Assembly: GCA_949752745.1 (NCBI GenBank) | Contig: OX457031.1 | Coordinates: 38,537,502 to 38,601,501, forward strand | DNA: 64,000 nt | Source of the DNA: Protula sp. h YS-2021 | Taxonomy: Eukaryota; Annelida; Polychaeta; Sabellida; Serpulidae | Direction: 5' to 3' | The notes under the pieces: model-generated | The model's input: only the letters and a program-made list of their open reading frames with translations | Told to the model about the DNA's origin: nothing | Database searches by the model: none | Part shown: positions 12,161 through 25,911 of the stretch, piece by piece | Layout: each line of letters opens with the position of its first letter | Position numbering within the stretch: the stretch's first letter is position 1 | Made by a program: the position numbers and the translations under genes

Positions 12161-15100
12161 GAAGTCAGCACGTAGGTAAGTCTATTCACTGGGTAGAGTA
12201 AGAAAAAGCAAAAGGACAGACTTTACAATATTCAACTGATGACCAGTAGAAAGGCAGTATTCAAAAATGGTTGTATGTGCGAAGTGCTCCTGTTTCGTGC
12301 CTAATGGTTTCCCTAATTCTTGGGTACCGCTATATTTATCCCTATCTTTATAGATCTGAAAGAGAGATTTAACAGCCATCCCACGTTGTCCGCCTTTTTG
12401 GTCACGCGAGCGACCTGCACTCGTTATGCGCCGAAAAAAACTAGTTTTTGCAGCAGCAAGCACAGAAATAACACTATGATTTAGACTGTTCAAAATTGTA
12501 TCAATTCGGTCTGAACTTTCCACAATAAAAATTAATTGAAGCGGAAGAGACGTGATCATATTTTTGTGGTACTTTTAATTCCATCTTGGTCTTATCGCTT
12601 GGCTCTGGTGTGATCAACCCGATGTGAGCTTCGGTTATGGTTGTTGTATTCCACCAGCTCCTCCTGAAGAAGATATAATTAAATCTAACAAAATTTAACT
12701 TTCCTGTGGGTTTCTCTTAAAATATTTGATTTGAATCGACTTGCCATGCTGTCGGGTGTAAAACATTTGTGAGATATCAGATACTATACACGTAATGGGA
12801 TATTTTCGGACTGTCTTAATGCATTAGAAAGGCTATATTCCATGTATATACCCTGTGTACCTATGTGTATCGTACAACCTTTTGAAACATACCTCCCCAC
12901 AGGTTTTGTTCAGTGTGATAGCCCACACAGGTCGGTTTCTGTAATCCATAACAAAATGAAGGAATGTATGTGAACGTATGATTTACTTTTTAAATTGTAT
13001 ATTTAGATTTTTACATATTTTCACTCACTTAATAAATTCTATTTAGAAAGGGAACTTATTCAACCTTAAAGGCGCATTGTTGACAAAGTGTTTTTACCTC
13101 AATCAATAAACATTGGTTAAAGTTGCCACAAATTATCCTACCTCAAAGCAGTAGTCTTGAGTATTAAAAGTTGAACAGTTTAAATGGTTTACCTCCCTGT
13201 TGACATCTACTGTTTATATCAGGTGTTTGTAAGGTTTGGTGGAAAACAAATCGATATCCATAAGTGCCCATTTATGCATCTGTAGTTTTATGCTTCATGC
13301 GATATGGACTTTGTAAGATGTGGTATATCATATTTTAGCATTTGTAGCTTAAACAACGATTGCTTCACTTCACTATCTAGCACAAAATTTTGTTGTTTTT
13401 AATTGCATCTTAGATGGCCCCAACTTTGCTTTTCTACTTAGACCAAGGTAGGCGAGAAGAATAGTGCAAAAACTAAACCTAGACTATAATTGTTTATAAT
13501 CTCCCTTCTGCTTTGTATTGATTAATCAAGTAAAATTGTATTTTGTCTTTAATACTGAAACGATATCGAAATTTGTTTAAAGAATTTTAATACTCTGCAA
13601 AAGCCAGAATAAAAAGTTAATTGCAATGCAGGGTAGCGTCATCATTTTTACAGAAAGATAGCAATTCAACTTGATTTGTTAGATGCATAGGCAGAAGCGA
13701 GTACTTTAAAAGAAATATGATTGTTTATTATAAACGTGTTTATTGAAATCTGGCATTGGTGTGGTTAATATCTGCAGTTCAATATGCATTGCGCTGTCAT
13801 AGTTTCAAGACTATGTTCTTTCGTAACAATATATTGGATGAAAAATTGTTGGCATGTGTTGGTGGTAGATATGAAAAATCATTGAAATTGTACAAAATGC
13901 GGATCCTAATATTTTCCAATAAGTTAGAGTGAGTCAGCAATGAGTATTAATGGATAATGTGTAAATGTTGACGTAAGTCAATATATTTCAATTACAAATA
14001 CCTGTAATATCTATCAACATTTGAATAATCAACATTTGGCCTGTTTCGTATAAAACTTTGGAAAGATCTTTTTGGAACAAACTTTTTACCTTAGGGGTAG
14101 TTCTAGGGTGTCTTTTGTGATATCAAACACCACCTCTGCCTTTATACTGCTTTAAAAGATCTCCGAACCCAAAACAAAAACAGCAGAACAAATACGTGGA
14201 ATGGAAAAACATCAAGCGAAGCAAAGCTTTCATAGGGAAGTGGAGTTAAAATTCTTTATTTAATTTGGTGTTTCTCGAGCGAGCTGCACTAAGTCTGTGA
14301 TGTTGCAGTTCTTTCTTTTATTTTAGTTTTTCCATTTGTTGCCGCAATGTCGTAATGTCGTAAATAAATTGTGGCATCAAAAATTATACTATAGATTTTT
14401 ACTGCAGTTTTACTTTTAAAAAGGACATTTTCCGTTTTAAAATTGTCTAAGATTGCGTTAAGAACATTGTAAACAATATTTGATTTGAATAAAGAAATTG
14501 TGACATATTAATTAAAAATTAACACTTTCTATTTGTTTTTCCTTTGCTAATAGCATTTTCTGCATAATTAATGTAATGTTTTTATTGATATTTCAATTGC
14601 TATGTTTAATTTGTAATATTTACATTGTTATGCTCATGACCTTTCTTCATAGGTGATTACGAGACTTTTATAACACACCTACTTTAAATGATCTGACATT
14701 AATAATTAAATTATTTTTTACACAAATCACGTTTGAATAACATGGTTAATAAGTTTTGACTCGATTTTCTGTTATTTTTGTTTTTTATTTGTGTGTGGTA
14801 ACTCTTCATTGGCCAACGAAGTGCACTTCAGTGTAGCGTTTAATTGTCTTGCTAACACTCAAACTATTGTTAAATTTCTTGGACTATGGTATGTTTCTCT
14901 TAAGCGCAAAGATCAATACAGTTACGGAATATGAATATTGCATTACCTGAAATGCGATCGTTGAGTGATATGTTGGAAATCACAGTGCATCGGAAATTGA
15001 TTGACCTATCAAACAGGAAACTGATTGACCATATTAAAGATGTAATACTAAACAGGGTTTTTTTGCTATTTTTGTTGATTCACAATTACAAGTCATCTCG

Positions 15101-18100
15101 CCTCCGGTCGCAGGCTTAAAAGGTACAACTCTTTGATGCTAGCCATCATCAAGGGCACAGCCCTGCCCCTCGCCCAACCGGACCAGGTCCCGGGAGTAGT
15201 TTTTGTGTGTTCAGTTGTACAAAAAATTTTGCATGAAAGTAAAAAATGGCAGCTGACATTTCTTACTCATCACAAAATCAATTCCGAATGAGATGTTGGG
15301 ATGAATAGGATATTGGAATGGGATATACAGATGGATAACTTATATCTAAAATTTGTTAACAATCCGTAAAGTTGTTCATGATTTTCCATGTTCTCACGAA
15401 CTTGTGGAGAGAAGTTCATGACTATGACTGGCGCTCAGTTCGAATTTTCTGCTCACTTCCAAATCAACTGCAGACTTGTTTTTGAAATGCTTAAATAGAA
15501 CCCAAAATTTAGCGATGATATGTAAAGTAGTTTTTGAGATATCATATTGTGCGTCAAAATACATGATGGTATCCAGTATGACCTGAAATTTTGGGAAGGT
15601 CAAAATGAATTAACCTGCACCGAAACACTACGATAGCTAATCTATAAACCAAATGCCACAGGTAACGAATTATCGGTGGGTAAGTAACAGTCGGTGATAG
15701 ACTGATGGAGGGAATGACCGAAGAACAATTCTCATACCTATAGTTTCTCTTCGGAGCCATCAACCCCTTTCGGAGACTAATCACGCCCTTTTATGCCACT
15801 ACCCCTACATTTGTTTTGTCATTGAATACAGGTAACGTGTGTGGCAACAGAAATAGTGTTCTATTCTTCAGTTTGAGATATTCTATAGTCTGATCCAGTC
15901 TCAGAGTTTTTAAATGGATTGAGGGATTAAGATACAAAGTCTTGAAAAAATGATAACAACAAAAATATTAATGCCATCCAAAAATTCCTTAAAAATGGTT
16001 GTCGCATGAGTTCTAGTATTGTTATCCGGATCCTAAAAAACTGAATAAATAACTCCTTTTTTACCTTTTTGCTACATTTCACAGTGTGGCACACTGGTAA
16101 GAATGCCTAGATTACACAGATAAATCCCTCTAAACTTATTTCGCTGTGACGGAGAAATCTAAGTTTTTATCCAAACATTTACTTTTCAAAATCATTAAAA
16201 TAGCACTAAATTATTAATAAAGTAAGCAATTCCTGCCGAATACTTTCTGAAGCTCATATGAGCAGCTAAACGTCATGGCGTATTTATTCGTAAAAAGCAC
16301 TAATCAAAAAAGTGTGAGGCGTTTTAAAATAAAACAGTTTGATAAACTATGTGATAAACAAAGCATATTCAGCGAAATTGATTTATAAAACACACCCATT
16401 CTAATTTAATCCTGTTTTTCATCGTCGAGCCAGAATTGTAATTTTTTATAAGTATTTTAATTGCGGTGACTGTTTATTAGTAGTAATTTATTTGAGAATT
16501 CACAATTATGAATGGAATGGGCTGAGTAAAAACAAGTTCTTGAAATAATATGATTTCAGAACACCACTTCCCTCCTCCCTTTCTCAAAATTCTTCGTACT
16601 TGAAGAAAGATCATCGAAAATTCTGCTCACACCAATTAAAGTCGCTATTACTAAAATCTGTCAAAATTATAAATAACTTTAATGACATAAGTTAGCCTGC
16701 AAATGAAAATATAAGGAAAATAGTGCAACTGTATCTACTTTAACGAGGCCAGTTGACAAACAAGCAATATTAAAATTAAGAACAGGCGGTGCAATCCGTA
16801 AAAAAATCAGATGTATCTAACACCTGTGCAACCTTGGCATTGGTGATTGCACATAGCCGCTTTCTCGTTGTTTATGAAGCTGGGCCACGATGGAATAAAT
16901 TTCAAGGAGGGCGATATTTGCGTCTTCTATTGCCCCTGCAGAGAAATGCCAGCTGTTTAAGTTTTCTCTGAAGTAGGTAGAGACAATTCATTGGATAGTT
17001 AGCCTGTTGTCATGCTCAGCGTCTTATTAGCTGTGCTAACCGGAAAGTAGAGAACAAGATGTGGCAGATGCCTACGGCAGATTGCGGAAGAGTACTTCGA
17101 AGCATGAATTTAGCCGACGCAAAGAAATTTATTCCCATTTACTCATATCAAAAGTAGCAGGAAACTTTCTTTGAATCTGTTTCTGAATTAATGGAAGCGG
17201 ACACCTAAATTTATAGCATACTTTAAAATCAACTCATAAACAAATTAGCGCATTAATGTGACAGTTCCAGAATGCATTGAAACTCAGCCAATCTTCAAAC
17301 AAGGGAAGAGGGTTGCCTGTGTTGAGAAAATTAAATATCTACAAGAGTTATGATTTAATACAAAATTATCCAACTTAGCAAAATGCTATTTATCAAAGAT
17401 TCGATTAGAGACAACGTAGATTCCCAGAATATCCTATTTCAGCAGCTTTTAAGAAGGAAAATGCAATAAAAAATATTAATCGCTTAACAAAAAGATTCTT
17501 CTGCTCAGTATTCACAGACTAGTACTACACTTGAAACTGAAAAGATATCAAAATTAATTTTTAAAGTATCTCTTATTATTGACCCTAAGATAAACGAACC
17601 ATTAACGAAACCTGAAAATACAAGTTAATGCAAATGTTAACAAGTGCAACTAAACTAAAATTGGGGAAGTTGGAAAAGAATCTAAATACCCCCAGTTTAG
17701 AAAAATTGAAGGGCTAAGGTGTAATTACACTAAAGCTAAAATTATGCCTGTAATTACTTTGTGGGTTCATGAAGTCTCTCTTATCATCCACCCCACATAG
17801 ACTATTTACTTAAAAAGATAAGGACTGTCCTGTTGGTCTAGAAAAGGTAAATCATCCTGTTTACCAAGAAGATCGAAGAAATCAAAACGAAAAGGTTCTT
17901 AACGGAGACAGGGCTCAACCGATAAAACGGTGCATACTCTTAAAGTACGTGCTGAAATATTGTGCAAAATGCACGTACAATGATATCACGTTTTCTTTCC
18001 TGAAAATTGGAGGCAATGCAATGTTCTAAGATACTAATATTTACAGCAGTGGCTATAATGTAGACTCAAATAAACATGTAGAAGCTAACTGGACTGGTCT

Positions 18101-19194
18101 AAGGTAATCAGCCCGCAAGAAGAGGTTGCAGCAAAGGCCTTCCCCGTTTCTTAGACTTTTCAGGCATGGTGCTACGTGGCTTCTTCTGACCGTAGTGGTC
18201 CGAAAAATAGACAGACCTTTTATAGGCCTGTATAATTACGGATGTGATAAAGATCTCTTTAATGAACTAATATGAAATTATCAAAGACTCTTCAAAGTCA
18301 CACCTTCAATCAGAGTATCCTTACATAATGTCTTTACGGGACATGGAAAAAATTGGTCTCCTTCATTTCGGGTAAGGGAAGTATGTGTCCATACCTCCGG
18401 TATTAATATGAGCATCGCACATAAAGCTTGCCTTGCGTTTAATCTATGCCTTATTCTACGCGCTATGTATCAGACCGACAGCAGGATGCAGATTTTGAAA
18501 TGAATGAACAATTGTGATTTGAATTCATTTTATCAGAATTGTCGGATTTCTTTTGAAATGAAAATAATCTAATAGATTATTATATTATTATAAGAGTCTT
18601 TTGTAACGTGATTCTATAAATCACAAAGCGCTAAAATTGCAATGAAAATAATAAGTTAAAACTATAACCTTATTTCGCTAAACACTTGACAAAAATTCAA
18701 ACGGAAAAATACTTCCTTCAATGGGTTATTTCTTGAATAATATATTGCAAACAACACAGCTTGAATACGTCTCATAAGCCGAGTAGTGTTTGGTTTTTGC
18801 TGACGTAAGGCTTTATTGGCTGATCAGGTATACGCCGTGTTATCTATTTACGTAGTGAGAGCTCGCACAAAGCTAAGTAACTGTGTGTTCTGTGATAAAT
18901 GCTCCACATTTACTTGAAAAAAATACACTCTTTTCACATGAGAACGAGAAAATAAAAAGTGTCATACACACATTTATATCAAGTTCTACCTATGTCCCAA
19001 GTTTCGTGGCCTTAGGGTCCGTAGTGTCAGCTGAGCAGATGACACAAAAAAGTCTGTTCACTGTCAAGAGAAAAAGATGCCAACGGCTGCTCGGACAAAT
19101 TCAGAAACACCATGCAAGCCAAAAGCTTGTCAAGTGTTAACTCTAACCAAAATAAACTTAGTAAAAGTCATTTGTCTAATTAAATATTATAACG

Positions 19195-19515
19195 TTTTTT
19201 GAAGAGATGAGTTTTCAGAGCTCTTTTAAAGAACACAAGAGAGTTTTGATACTTTGTGCCAGTAGGGAGATTGTTCCACAACACTGGTGCGGCATGACTA
19301 ATTCAAGTAGTCATCCTGTACCATGGGGAAGAGTGAAATGGATCTATCTTTAGTTGAACACGGCACATGAAATTGTGATCTTACTCCATTTCAAGCGACA
19401 TAACAAAGGCGTGTATAATTTATTATATGGGTTTATTTCCGCAAGATTTTCTATGAGCAAGCTCGTTTCTGTAAGAAGTTGAAGTTGGTGACGCCTATGT
19501 AACTGAGACCTTTAG
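19195..19515 (+). mobile_element. Possible 3'-UTR remnant of a CR1/L2-like LINE
   Basis: The sequence contains GATGAGTTTTCAGAGCTCTT, then GGGAGATTGTTCCACAACAC and GGATCTATCTTTAGTTG in that order. That order is typical, from memory, of 3' ends of CR1/L2-type LINEs in invertebrate genomes. No reverse transcriptase sequence is adjacent, so the call rests on pattern memory only. Confidence 0.3.
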
Positions 19516-21720
19516 GCGGGGTGTCACTTTGGCTGGAGTAGAAAAATAAGTGAGTTGGGATCTGGAGGACCTCACACTAATTCCCTTTTTGCGGTGGTGA
19601 GACACACTCCCACAAACCGGTAGAAACGCGTAATACCGGTGGTCTGAGACAATTATCAAGCTTAGGATTTAAGCATCGTAGAAATAAGCAGGATCGTTGA
19701 CTAAAGTTATTTGTATTTTAAAATTATTAAGCATCTAAAAACACACAAATGAGCCAATCTCGGATGTGCAGCTAATCTAAACAATTAGGAAAAATCACTA
19801 GCTGTCTGAACAGAATGAAAAAGACTGAGACTGAGCAACCACGATTCACTAGCAAGAAGCTAGGTGCGTATTAGATCCCAATAGGTCTTGCCATCTGTTT
19901 TTGATGATATGGCTACAATTAATTATGATATGCTACAATTAATTACTATAAAATCCAATCATTATTTTATTCAAACAGATAAGAATAATAATATTTTAAC
20001 ATACTAAACAAATACTCCGTGACGCACTTGCCCATGACACCAGAACCGTGACGCGAGAGGCCAAAGAACTCAACGAAGTGGCCGATTTAACTCGCAAATT
20101 TGCCGCATATAGTAATAAGTTATTAAAGTCAATTAAATCTCCATACTAGTATCCTCATCTGAAGAGGAAAATTTGTGAGCGCACAAAAAATACACTTCTT
20201 ATCAAGAAGGCCAAAAATAATCCCTCATGTGGGAAAAAGTCCCCGTTTGCTTAGACAATTTGGAAGAAATGACAAAACAATTTTATATTTGGCCTGCAAT
20301 ATTCAAAACTATCCTTTCTGATGATACTTGAGGTGATTTAGTGATACTGGCAATAAAAAAGCTTTAAGCATAGCATTGACTGCATGTAGTTTAAATACAA
20401 AAGGAGTAGAACAAAATTTCAAAGTCACAAATAACTTTTTTTCAAAACTCTGCTTTTTCACACTTTAATGAAGGTTTTATTTGATATAGATTATTCCTTT
20501 TATGTAGCTTATTGTACTTTAAGGTTGTATTTTATGTAGTTTATTTCTTACACTTTGTAATTGTAGTTTATTTCTTACACTTACACTGTCATTAAACAAA
20601 AAAACTGCCTCAATAACACGGTGCACTCATATTGTGTAGGAAGCAGCTGACGGTAAAATTTAAGCTGTTTTTTAAATTACATTTAACTACAAATATAATT
20701 TTCATGTAGACAGAAAGAAAATGTATCATCACACAAATTTGGTTTATGTGAAAGCGTATGTTTTGCATTTTTGACTTTAGCAAATCTTCTCTTCTTGGTT
20801 TAAAATAAGTGTAATTCAAAATTTTAATTTGTTCGTTAAATTAAAACACTATGTTAAATGATTGTTTTATCCTTATCATACGCATTACTTTCTTAAAGCT
20901 AAACTTTTTTCAGAGTATATAATGTAACATTTTTTATTTGGCTCTTCTTGTATTATTTTGGCTCTTCTTGTATAGATTTATTAGTTAATAGAAGTGCATA
21001 ATCTTTATTTTTCTAATTTTGCTGCTTGGTTAGTACTAACAAAAACAGGTATATGACCTATTTGTCTTGTTTGTGTGGATATTGCAAGACAATGTAGATA
21101 CATGCAGTTGACTTGTTGACTTAGAAGCATCCTCAGTTTGGTTTTTATGATACAATGTTAACGAAGACAGACGCGCACTACAGGCACGACTAGTAAAGGA
21201 TTGATAAGCGAAACTGAACAAACAAATGGCGCTGTTGCAGAAACCGTTGAATTGGGAGAGACATGAGACTTCCTCATAACGCTTCAGTATAACAGATCTT
21301 TTGACTGTTCCAACGAGTCATCGCACCCTTGACTTCACCACCTCCGCGAGGCAAGATGTTCTATATGGCGAATGATCGAATTGCTAACAGACATGATAAT
21401 GTACCAATGTGGATGTCGTCAAATTTGCTTGTCACTCTCCCTCACTGTTCTTTTCTTGTACTTTCTTCCAAATCAATTTCTTGGTTCAGTGAGATTTGCT
21501 CAGCATATGATGACTAGTGAAATAATCTGTTGAATATATACAGTTTCAACAAAACCTTAACAGGATCAACAAATCAAGTTGGCAACTAATAATATTTTCG
21601 CTGTTGTTTTAAAACCAACATCATATAGAATGAGATAAGTCTGGCACTCTGTGCATGGTATATCCTCAACTAAACTCGTTGTTTCTTGTCATACCTTTAT
21701 GTGTAAAAGCATGGAGAAAA

Positions 21721-21744
21721 GTGCGCTTGCGTGATCGCGCGATT
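21721..21744 (+). promoter_or_regulatory. Conserved CpG-rich intronic element upstream of exon B
   Basis: GTGCGCTTGCG is followed by TGATCGCGCGATT and ends 43 nt before exon B. Nearly the same sequence precedes exons C (31836-31858) and D (45918-45941) at similar distances. The flanks of exon B are otherwise unlike those of C and D, so the element looks selectively kept. It contains the 8-bp palindrome TCGCGCGA and stands out in AT-rich DNA. A role in choosing the acceptor is inferred only. Confidence 0.45.
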
Positions 21745-21787
21745 CATACTACAATTCATTCTGGAGTACCTATTTGTTGACTTTCAG

Positions 21788-22180
21788 AAGCCCCTTCTTA
21801 CTGTACTGATGACAGAGAGAACACGTCGATCAAAGCGCTCCTATGAAAGAAATATATTCAATTGTGAAGAAGGTTCAAAAGAAACACGATGTTGCCGGTT
21901 TCCACTGGTCGTTGACTTTGATGAATTTGGATGGGATTTTATCATTCAACCCAGGCGATACAGAGCTTTTTACTGTGCAGGAGAATGCCCTTTCTCCCAT
22001 ATGACTGGATCGGCGCATAGTCACATGCAGATCCTTCAGCAGTCAGATAATGCTATAGGAGGGCCATGCTGCACACCGTCGATGTTCTCTGATATATCGA
22101 TTCTGCATTTTGATGACAAAGGCATAATACATTACCGCCCTGTGCAAGACATGGTCGTTGATTCTTGTTCCTGTAATTGA
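21788..22180 (+). CDS. Ligand exon B: myostatin-like mature domain (terminal exon)
   Basis: The exon has 130 codons plus TGA and starts in phase 0 after TTGACTTTCAG. The propeptide tail KPLLTVLM is followed by the furin-type site RSKR at residues 14-17 and a 113-residue mature domain. All nine cysteines are kept: NC, RCC, YCAGEC, GGPCC and SCSC. The finger motif is FGWDFI, so the second tryptophan of the canonical WDW pair is phenylalanine. The C-terminus is CSCN rather than CGCS or CGCN. The segment between GEC and GGPCC (the wrist and helix region) differs strongly from exon A. It shares RCCRFPL, VDFDEFGWD and the IHYR motif with exons C-E, so it is intermediate between A and the C/D/E group. 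No frameshift or stop interrupts it. It most likely pairs with the propeptide exon at 6433-6848, about 15 kb upstream. Confidence 0.9.
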   Translation, partial: KPLLTVLMTERTRRSKRSYERNIFNCEEGSKETRCCRFPLVVDFDEFGWDFIIQPRRYRAFYCAGECPFSHMTGSAHSHMQILQQSDNAIGGPCCTPSMFSDISILHFDDKGIIHYRPVQDMVVDSCSCN

Positions 22181-22314
22181 AATGAAAATCCATGACATAG
22201 TTTCAGTGTCATATAATAATACTCAATACAGATTACAGTGCGGTTACATGAAATACATGTCACAACAGTAAACGCTTGAACCTGAGCGACCTTTATTTAT
22301 TTAATAGCAATGAA

Positions 22315-22320
22315 AATAAA
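22315..22320 (+). terminator. Candidate poly(A) signal (AATAAA) for exon B
   Basis: A canonical AATAAA lies 135 nt after the exon B stop codon. Position and sequence suit a 3'-terminal exon, but the hexamer alone is weak evidence in AT-rich DNA. Confidence 0.4.
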
Positions 22321-22504
22321 AAGCAAGGATTTAGCACTTAACATTTTACTGATATCTTAACAGTGACATCTTAAAAGGCATTTGTTCTACTGAGCAATGT
22401 AAAATAATTTTACTTACATAATTTTAACTTCGAACGAGATTCTCTCATTTTCTCCATCTCTCTTCGCTTCCATTCGTAATTGTTTATAACTTTTTTTCAA
22501 GTTT

Positions 22505-22517
22505 CCCCCCCCCCCCC
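22505..22517. repeat. Poly-C run (13 nt)
   Basis: Thirteen consecutive C residues; a length-variable homopolymer that is also a likely site of assembly error. Confidence 0.9.
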
Positions 22518-23168
22518 GATCAAGATCAACGCTTTTTCTCTCAGCACATAATGACTAAAATCGGATACTAAAAATGAAAAAAAATTATTCAACCATCCAT
22601 TGGATGCCTCAGAGTCATCAGTACCTAATTGTTTTCCCAATACTTTTGATTTCCCTGTAGCAGAGGTCCCGGAATGGGTACGCTTTGACCACCATCCCAT
22701 ACAATTAAAACAACAACCTGTTACATTTAGCTCTTCATTTAATGTTTTTACATTAATTGTGCGATAGATGCATCGCAAACATGTTGAATGCGTGTTGCTC
22801 CTGCAACAAAACTGAAGCAAATATGATTGTTCGTTCACACGTATAAACATCCGGTATCCAGAGTGTCCAGAGTCCTCAACAGTGAGGAGTCCTTTCATTT
22901 TAGACTTCCTTATTGTGATAATGAATGTAAGATAAAATTATTATTTAAAAATCCGTGTTCGTTTTATTGATGATGCACGTTATACCAATATACCGTTTGA
23001 AACATGTAGGGCAGCAAATAATAACTCCAATGTTATTTTCAAACTAATGTTTCTTGAAAATGCTATTCACGTTATGCAAAAACGCTAAGATATAGATAAA
23101 AGCACTGTCAACCTTCCAAATATGTCTTAAAGCAGAAAATGGGAATGAGCAACGTCAAAGCGTATGTG

Positions 23169-23193
23169 GTATATATATATATATATATATATA
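23169..23193. repeat. (TA)n microsatellite
   Basis: About 12 uninterrupted TA units. Confidence 0.9.
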
Positions 23194-23870
23194 ACTCATG
23201 TTTAGCATCTCTGTTACAGACAAATGCAGGAGACATTTTTTTCCCAAAGAATTAAGACTTGTTAATGGGCTGTTTCAGTCTACTGTTGTAGTAGTGTCAC
23301 AGTGTAATTAGTTTTTTATCACAATATCCATATATGTGTTCTGTGTATGTTTTCTTTTAATTTTGTCTATGAAACGATTCAAATAAAGTACAGTCATTTT
23401 TAATTTTTCTGACAAACTACTTCAGAATTTTGGCAGCAATGACTGCATTTTAAAAAAATGAGCAGATCAAATTTTGTAATAAATATCGGATTACGTAAAG
23501 AAGTGGTCACATAACGGAATGGTTAAAACCAAACAGCCAAAATTACATTTCTTTGAGATTTTGCTGCACCGCCAACATAAGTGCCTACATCTGAAGTGCA
23601 ATGGATATCTATTAGATTTACTGAATTCGAGTCTAATTTTAGCCGTGTTAGCACTGGGTGTTCTCCAATTGTTAGTACTTACATTTCGTCTGTGGGACAA
23701 AAAAAATAAGCATTTGTATATTGTAAAATCAGCGATTTGAAACGTTCGTATGTTCTGGTAAGTAAGGGTACTTAATCCCCATTTTGGAAAAGCATGTATC
23801 TTGGTTATTCCTCTGATGAGATTCGCATATAGCTTTGCCTGACTTTCAGAAGCTATCCTGCTGCATACTA

Positions 23871-23871
<1 letters not shown>

Positions 23872-23960
<89 letters not shown>
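23872..23960. repeat. (AT)n microsatellite
   Basis: About 44 uninterrupted AT units. It creates long false frames of alternating Ile and Tyr. Confidence 0.95.
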
Positions 23961-23963
<3 letters not shown>

Positions 23964-24534
23964 GCGCATGCAACAGCTAAAGCCCAATTTATTGAAAATA
24001 AATATTTGGCTAATCGTGGGGAATCACGTTTTGAAATTCGGCTTACCAATATGCCTAATGTGTACTGCTTTGAAATGCATCAAACAATATTCTAGCTCAA
24101 TCAGTGTAACAAAATCAAAGCGTTTCTTTTCTTTGTGTAATAGAATTTGCTGAAAACATTTTAAAATTGAAACAGAAAGTTTAAATTGAACCGATTAAAA
24201 CATAGGCCCATTCATAAACTGTATTTATGACGGAACATTTTGATTTCAAGATAATCGCTAAGAACTAAGAATTTTTGGTAAACGGTTTTTAAAATCTTAT
24301 CATTTTTCTTTCATGTACAAGAGGTTGGCTTATCTTTCGAAATCCAAACTTCATAACTAGTTTTGGAACAGCTTCTAAAAGAGGTGTAATTTTAATGGCA
24401 AATGAATTAAGCTTTTATTGACTGCTTTGTCCCTCACTTTCAAAGAAGAATTACTGACCGCAAACAGGACTCAAGCCGAGAAAACTCAGACTAGCGGAAC
24501 TCGCCTCAGACTTCTTTTGTGATGGAGGGGTTAT

Positions 24535-24687
<153 letters not shown>

Positions 24688-25911
24688 CTGCTCGGTATCT
24701 GCTAGAAAGTGATGCAAAAAGTTGAGATGCTCATAAAATTCAGCTTGACTCCCACAAGTTTCGAAGAAGAGTGCATTAAATGTGATAGTGATCTTGGAAG
24801 TGTCTTTCTGAATAATAAGAACCTTCGTCACATTTCAGTGGCGTTGTGAAAGCTTGTATCTTAAAGAAAACGCCATTGAGCTGTGACTCAAGACCTTATT
24901 ATGCAGAAAGACAGCTGAGATGATTATCTATCATGTTAATCCTATGTAGCTATTGGCTAACACTCGCAAGTAAACCTTTAACGCACAAAGTATCTTTGTA
25001 TGTTTTTAAAGATATTATACGTAGAAGTCTGAGGAATGGCTTAAGAAAAACTGTAAAGGGATTAAAAAGAAATCCATGGAATGTCGGGTCAAACAACACA
25101 TCTTGGAATTATCAGCCCGATGGGTAAAACAAACGAACAAATTCTTCATTGATGATCAGCTGATTAAAGTAGAGCAAGTTTGTTTATAAATACAGAAACA
25201 CAGCTGCTCGATCAGCTGATTATGTAATTGCAATTGAAATCCATTTCCCATGTTTTTGCATTGTTTTAACAGCTTACAAACGACAAGAGCTCCCCGTTCA
25301 TTGTTTACCACTCTTTCAACATTTAGCGGGGAAAATGTTTCGCAAATCTTTACTCTCTTGCTAATGAAGATTACTCTTAATTTGAATAGGCAAATGAATA
25401 CTTGTTATAGACTTCCGGGAATAAAAACTGTGCGATTATTTCGTTACTGGATCTAAAACAACAGTTGCCAAAATACAGGTGATGTTGCTTTTTAAAGATC
25501 ATTTGTTTATTCTCTTGCTAAAAAAGTTGATTTAAGAACTGGGTCATTACCTCTAACGCGTACTTTGCGTTAAAGGTCTTTTGTTTTTATCGCATAGAGC
25601 TATATTTACCACTTACAAGGTTGAAAGTCTGAATATGAAGACATGAAAACAAGCAATGTATTTTCCATTTGGTCAAGTTTTATGCAATCTATAATTGTTG
25701 CAACAAATAATAACAAATCTATTGTAATTAACGGCCTGAGTCATGTCCCTGTCTCTATAAATCTGTACTTCTTTCATATCTGATACAGAAAAGACAAAGA
25801 AAACTGTCATTTCATTGTCTTAACCATGCATAAATGTTGGTTGCGTATGATGCTACAATTTTAATAATTGTTTTCAGTAATCGTCACCATAACGCAAACA
25901 TGTACAAGAAT

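Larger units (their letters stand above)
10751..21720. other. Spacer between ligand exons A and B, no gene recognised
   Basis: These 11 kb separate exon A from exon B. I find no further propeptide or ligand exon. Named content is limited to an AGGTCA-type repeat patch (11890-12160) and a possible LINE 3'-end remnant (19195-19515). A 125-codon minus-strand frame (12182-12559) and an 85-codon plus-strand frame (18883-19140) show no family signature, and I do not call them genes. The stretch from 17.0 to 18.7 kb is slightly less AT-rich, but I recognise no coding pattern there. Confidence 0.55.

Noticed and set aside
12182..12559. 125-codon minus-strand frame
   Set aside because: No domain, homologue or splice support recognised.
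22497..22898. 133-codon minus-strand frame, cysteine-containing
   Set aside because: It ends in the poly-C run, has no recognisable domain or splice context, and its faint likeness to the frame at 12182-12559 (LGKxLGT) is too short.
23491..24049. Long minus-strand frames with Ile-Tyr runs
   Set aside because: They are translations of the (AT)n microsatellite.
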